In this document: piece by piece, positions 5,903 to 7,645 of the stretch
Position numbering within the stretch: the stretch's first letter is position 1
Layout of the letters: each line of letters opens with the position of its first letter
Assembly: GCA_964432995.1 (NCBI GenBank)
Contig: CAYSPU010000277.1
Location: forward strand, 1 to 7,645
From: CAYSPU01 sp964432995
GTDB taxonomy: Bacteria > Verrucomicrobiota > Verrucomicrobiia > Limisphaerales > JAHDYP01
Reading direction: 5' to 3'
Length of the DNA: 7,645 bases
Notes under the pieces: generated by a model
Database searches by the model: none
What the model was told of the DNA's origin: nothing
What the model saw: only the letters and a program-made list of their open reading frames with translations
Translations under genes and position numbers: made by a program

Positions 5903-7645
5903 TTACCGCAGTCCTTTGGCTTCGAGTTCGCGGAGTTCGGTGGCCCAACGCAGCCGTTGGTCATCGGTGACGGTGGGGTCGGGGAGGAGGCTGCGGCGGG
6001 TGCAGTTCACCAGGGCCTGGAGGGTCTGGTAGCGGCGGGTTTCCTCGATGGCCGGCGGCAGGAGGTCGGCCACAAGGGCCACAACCTGGGCAAAGGTGAG
6101 GTTCTTTTTGGCGAGCCGGGCTTTGGCCTTGAGTTCGCTGCGGAGGGCGGCGAATCCGGCGGTGCTGAAGCTGCGGGTGGATTCGAGCAGTTGGGCGAGG
6201 CGGTCGGGGGTCAACTTGCCTTCGAGCACGCCTTCGAGGGTCCAGCGGAGGAAGGCCTTGCGGTCGTCGCCTTCGGGATCGAGGACGGGAATGATGAGGT
6301 CGCCGACGCGTCCGGGGCGGCGGAGGTCGGGGCTGAGCAGGTGGATGCGGGCGGTGACGAGGAGCCAGGCGACGCGTCCCCGGAGTTGCGGGTCAGACAT
6401 CAAGGCCTGGAGTTTGCCGGTGAGGCGGCGTTCGGTTTCGTGGGTATCGGCGCCGACGCCGCCGAACTGGGTGTCGGCTTCATCGACGAAGATGAGGACT
6501 TTGGCGAGGGCCTGGAGGACGCGGCGGAGGCGTTCGAAGAGGACATCGGTCTGGCCGAACCACTGGCTGCGGATGTTTTTGAGGACGAGGACGACCATGT
6601 CGAGTTCGGCGGCGACGGCTTCGAAGAGGAAGGTTTTGCCGCCGCCGATGGGGCCGCAGACGGCGGCGCCGGGGAGGGCTTCGGGGCCGGTGGCGGCGAG
6701 GCGGGGCATGAATTCCTCGCGGAGGTAGTTCTTGAGTCGAGTGAACCCGACGCAGTCGTCGAGATGGTGGGAAGGTTTTTTGAACTCGACCATGTCTTCG
6801 CCGAGCTGGCTTTGGATATAGGCTTCGACCTTGGTGATGACGTCGATTTGGGAGAGGGGGCGTTTTTCGTGGAGGGCGCCTTTGAGGAGTTGGGCGAGGG
6901 CATGGAGGCTGAGGCCGGCGGTGAGGCGGGCGAGGTCTTCGGGCGTGCTCCAGAGGGCGGTGCGCTGGGCGGCGGGTTGCTGGTCGAGGGTGTGGCGGAT
7001 GAAGGCGAGGCGGGCCTCGTCGTCCGGGGCGGGGATTTCGACTTCGAGCAACTGGCGGAGACGGGCGACGCGCTGGTGGATGAGGCTGCGGGATTCGGCG
7101 AGGAGAACGACGGCGTCGCCACTGGCGGAGAATCCAGGGTCGCTGAACCAGTCGTGGCAGATGGTGACGCGTTGGCGGTCGACGTCCGAGAGGTTATGGA
7201 TGGGGGCATCGGGGAGGAGGACATCGGCGCCTTCGATGAGGATGAGGAGGTTCTCTTCGAGGAGCCGTTTTCCGCCGAGAACGGTGCGGGAGCAGAGGCA
7301 CATCTGGCGGAGGAGTTCGAGGGCCAGGGTGGGCATCTGGATGCTCTTGCGGAGGGAATCGTCGTAGGTAGCGGTGAGGTTGTCGATGTCGGCGGCGACC
7401 TTGCCCTGGGCGAGCATGCGGCGGATGGCGAGTTCGTTGGCGTCGTAGCCGCTGCGCCATTGGATCCAGGCGCTGCGGACCTTGTCGGCATCGGCCTCGC
7501 GCACGAAGCGGATGGGACCGTTGAGTTCGTAGACGATGAGGATGTATTGGGGGAGGTCCCACTGGGTGGTGAGGAAATTGAGGAGGGGGACAGGGTATGG
7601 TTGGGGCCGAGGCCGCGCAGGTCGACGGCCTGTGCGCCGACCGAA
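5903..7645 (-). CDS. Ycf46-like AAA ATPase, 5' end beyond window, probable frameshift
   Basis: Residues are numbered from a GTG at 7504, which gives 533 residues; the frame stays open to the edge and LNFLTTQWDLPQYILIVYEL upstream looks coding, so the true start is further out. The C-terminal half is a classical AAA module: LDDCVGF (248-254), Walker A GPIGGGKT (284-291, K290), Walker B IFVDEAD with D341-E342, and RRPGR (395-399) as arginine-finger region. The usual sensor-1 Asn is Ala385 (VTARIH). The N-terminal half keeps a Walker-B-like LILIEGAD (87-94) and a sensor-like strand AVVLLAESRS (131-140), but has no P-loop. This layout of a degenerate AAA domain, an all-helical linker (GLSLHALAQLL) and an active AAA domain matches Ycf46-type proteins. 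No signal or membrane segment is seen, so it is probably cytosolic. The substrate is unknown. Upstream of about 7590 the coding signal moves to another frame. The gene converges on the glycan genes and seems unrelated to them. Confidence 0.85.
   Translation of the reverse strand, partial: FGRRTGRRPARPRPQPYPVPLLNFLTTQWDLPQYILIVYELNGPIRFVREADADKVRSAWIQWRSGYDANELAIRRMLAQGKVAADIDNLTATYDDSLRKSIQMPTLALELLRQMCLCSRTVLGGKRLLEENLLILIEGADVLLPDAPIHNLSDVDRQRVTICHDWFSDPGFSASGDAVVLLAESRSLIHQRVARLRQLLEVEIPAPDDEARLAFIRHTLDQQPAAQRTALWSTPEDLARLTAGLSLHALAQLLKGALHEKRPLSQIDVITKVEAYIQSQLGEDMVEFKKPSHHLDDCVGFTRLKNYLREEFMPRLAATGPEALPGAAVCGPIGGGKTFLFEAVAAELDMVVLVLKNIRSQWFGQTDVLFERLRRVLQALAKVLIFVDEADTQFGGVGADTHETERRLTGKLQALMSDPQLRGRVAWLLVTARIHLLSPDLRRPGRVGDLIIPVLDPEGDDRKAFLRWTLEGVLEGKLTPDRLAQLLESTRSFSTAGFAALRSELKAKARLAKKNLTFAQVVALVADLLPPAIEETRRYQTLQALVNCTRRSLLPDPTVTDDQRLRWATELRELEAKGLR

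Noticed and set aside
5487..6032. Open frames on both strands across the convergent spacer
   Set aside because: They are rich in R, G, P and S, run over repeats and hairpins, overlap the AAA 3' end and show no family resemblance or credible ribosome binding site.
6400..7491. A 363-codon minus-strand frame within the AAA gene, rich in Ser and Pro
   Set aside because: It is a one-base-offset reading of C-rich codons of the AAA gene, hence its low-complexity S/P/A composition. Only the extension of this frame upstream of about 7590 looks coding, which is reported as the frameshift.

Overview
The window is GC-rich bacterial DNA with dense coding and strongly G/C-ending codons. The gene types suggest a member of the Verrucomicrobiota (PVC group), perhaps a Limisphaerales/Pedosphaera-like bacterium: a TMEM260/DUF2723-type membrane protein fused to TPRs, a WecA-like transferase with a C-terminal HISHR motif, and repeat-filled spacers. 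This placement is inference from family resemblance; there is no rRNA or marker gene here to confirm it.

Layout. Positions 1-53 hold a tandem array of the octamer CCGACGTG, followed by a short leader. Three plus-strand genes come next: a large polytopic membrane protein with a C-terminal TPR domain (170-3145), a GT4-family glycosyltransferase (3250-4506), and a WecA/MraY-superfamily polyprenyl-phosphate sugar-1-phosphate transferase (4508-5503). Positions 5504-5902 are a 399-base non-coding spacer with direct and inverted repeats and several hairpins. The minus strand from the right edge to 5903 carries a Ycf46-like AAA ATPase, cut by the window edge, so it converges on the glycan genes.

How the genes fit together. 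The second and third genes are one base apart and are probably translationally coupled. The WecA-like enzyme would load a sugar-1-phosphate on undecaprenyl phosphate at the inner membrane. The GT4 enzyme would extend it on the cytoplasmic face. The large membrane protein, if it is a true GT-C-fold relative, could act on lipid-linked sugar or on proteins at the outer face. Together they look like the start of an exopolysaccharide, O-antigen or protein-glycosylation module. No flippase, polymerase or ligase is in the window. The AAA gene appears unrelated.

Most notable points: a likely one-base frameshift in a G5 run near the right edge, inside the AAA gene; an AAA ATPase with a P-loop-less first domain and an altered sensor-1 residue; the repeat-laden convergent spacer; and a sharp synonymous-codon shift at the membrane/soluble boundary of the first gene. 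I found no CRISPR array, tRNA, rRNA, transposase or clearly new defence system.
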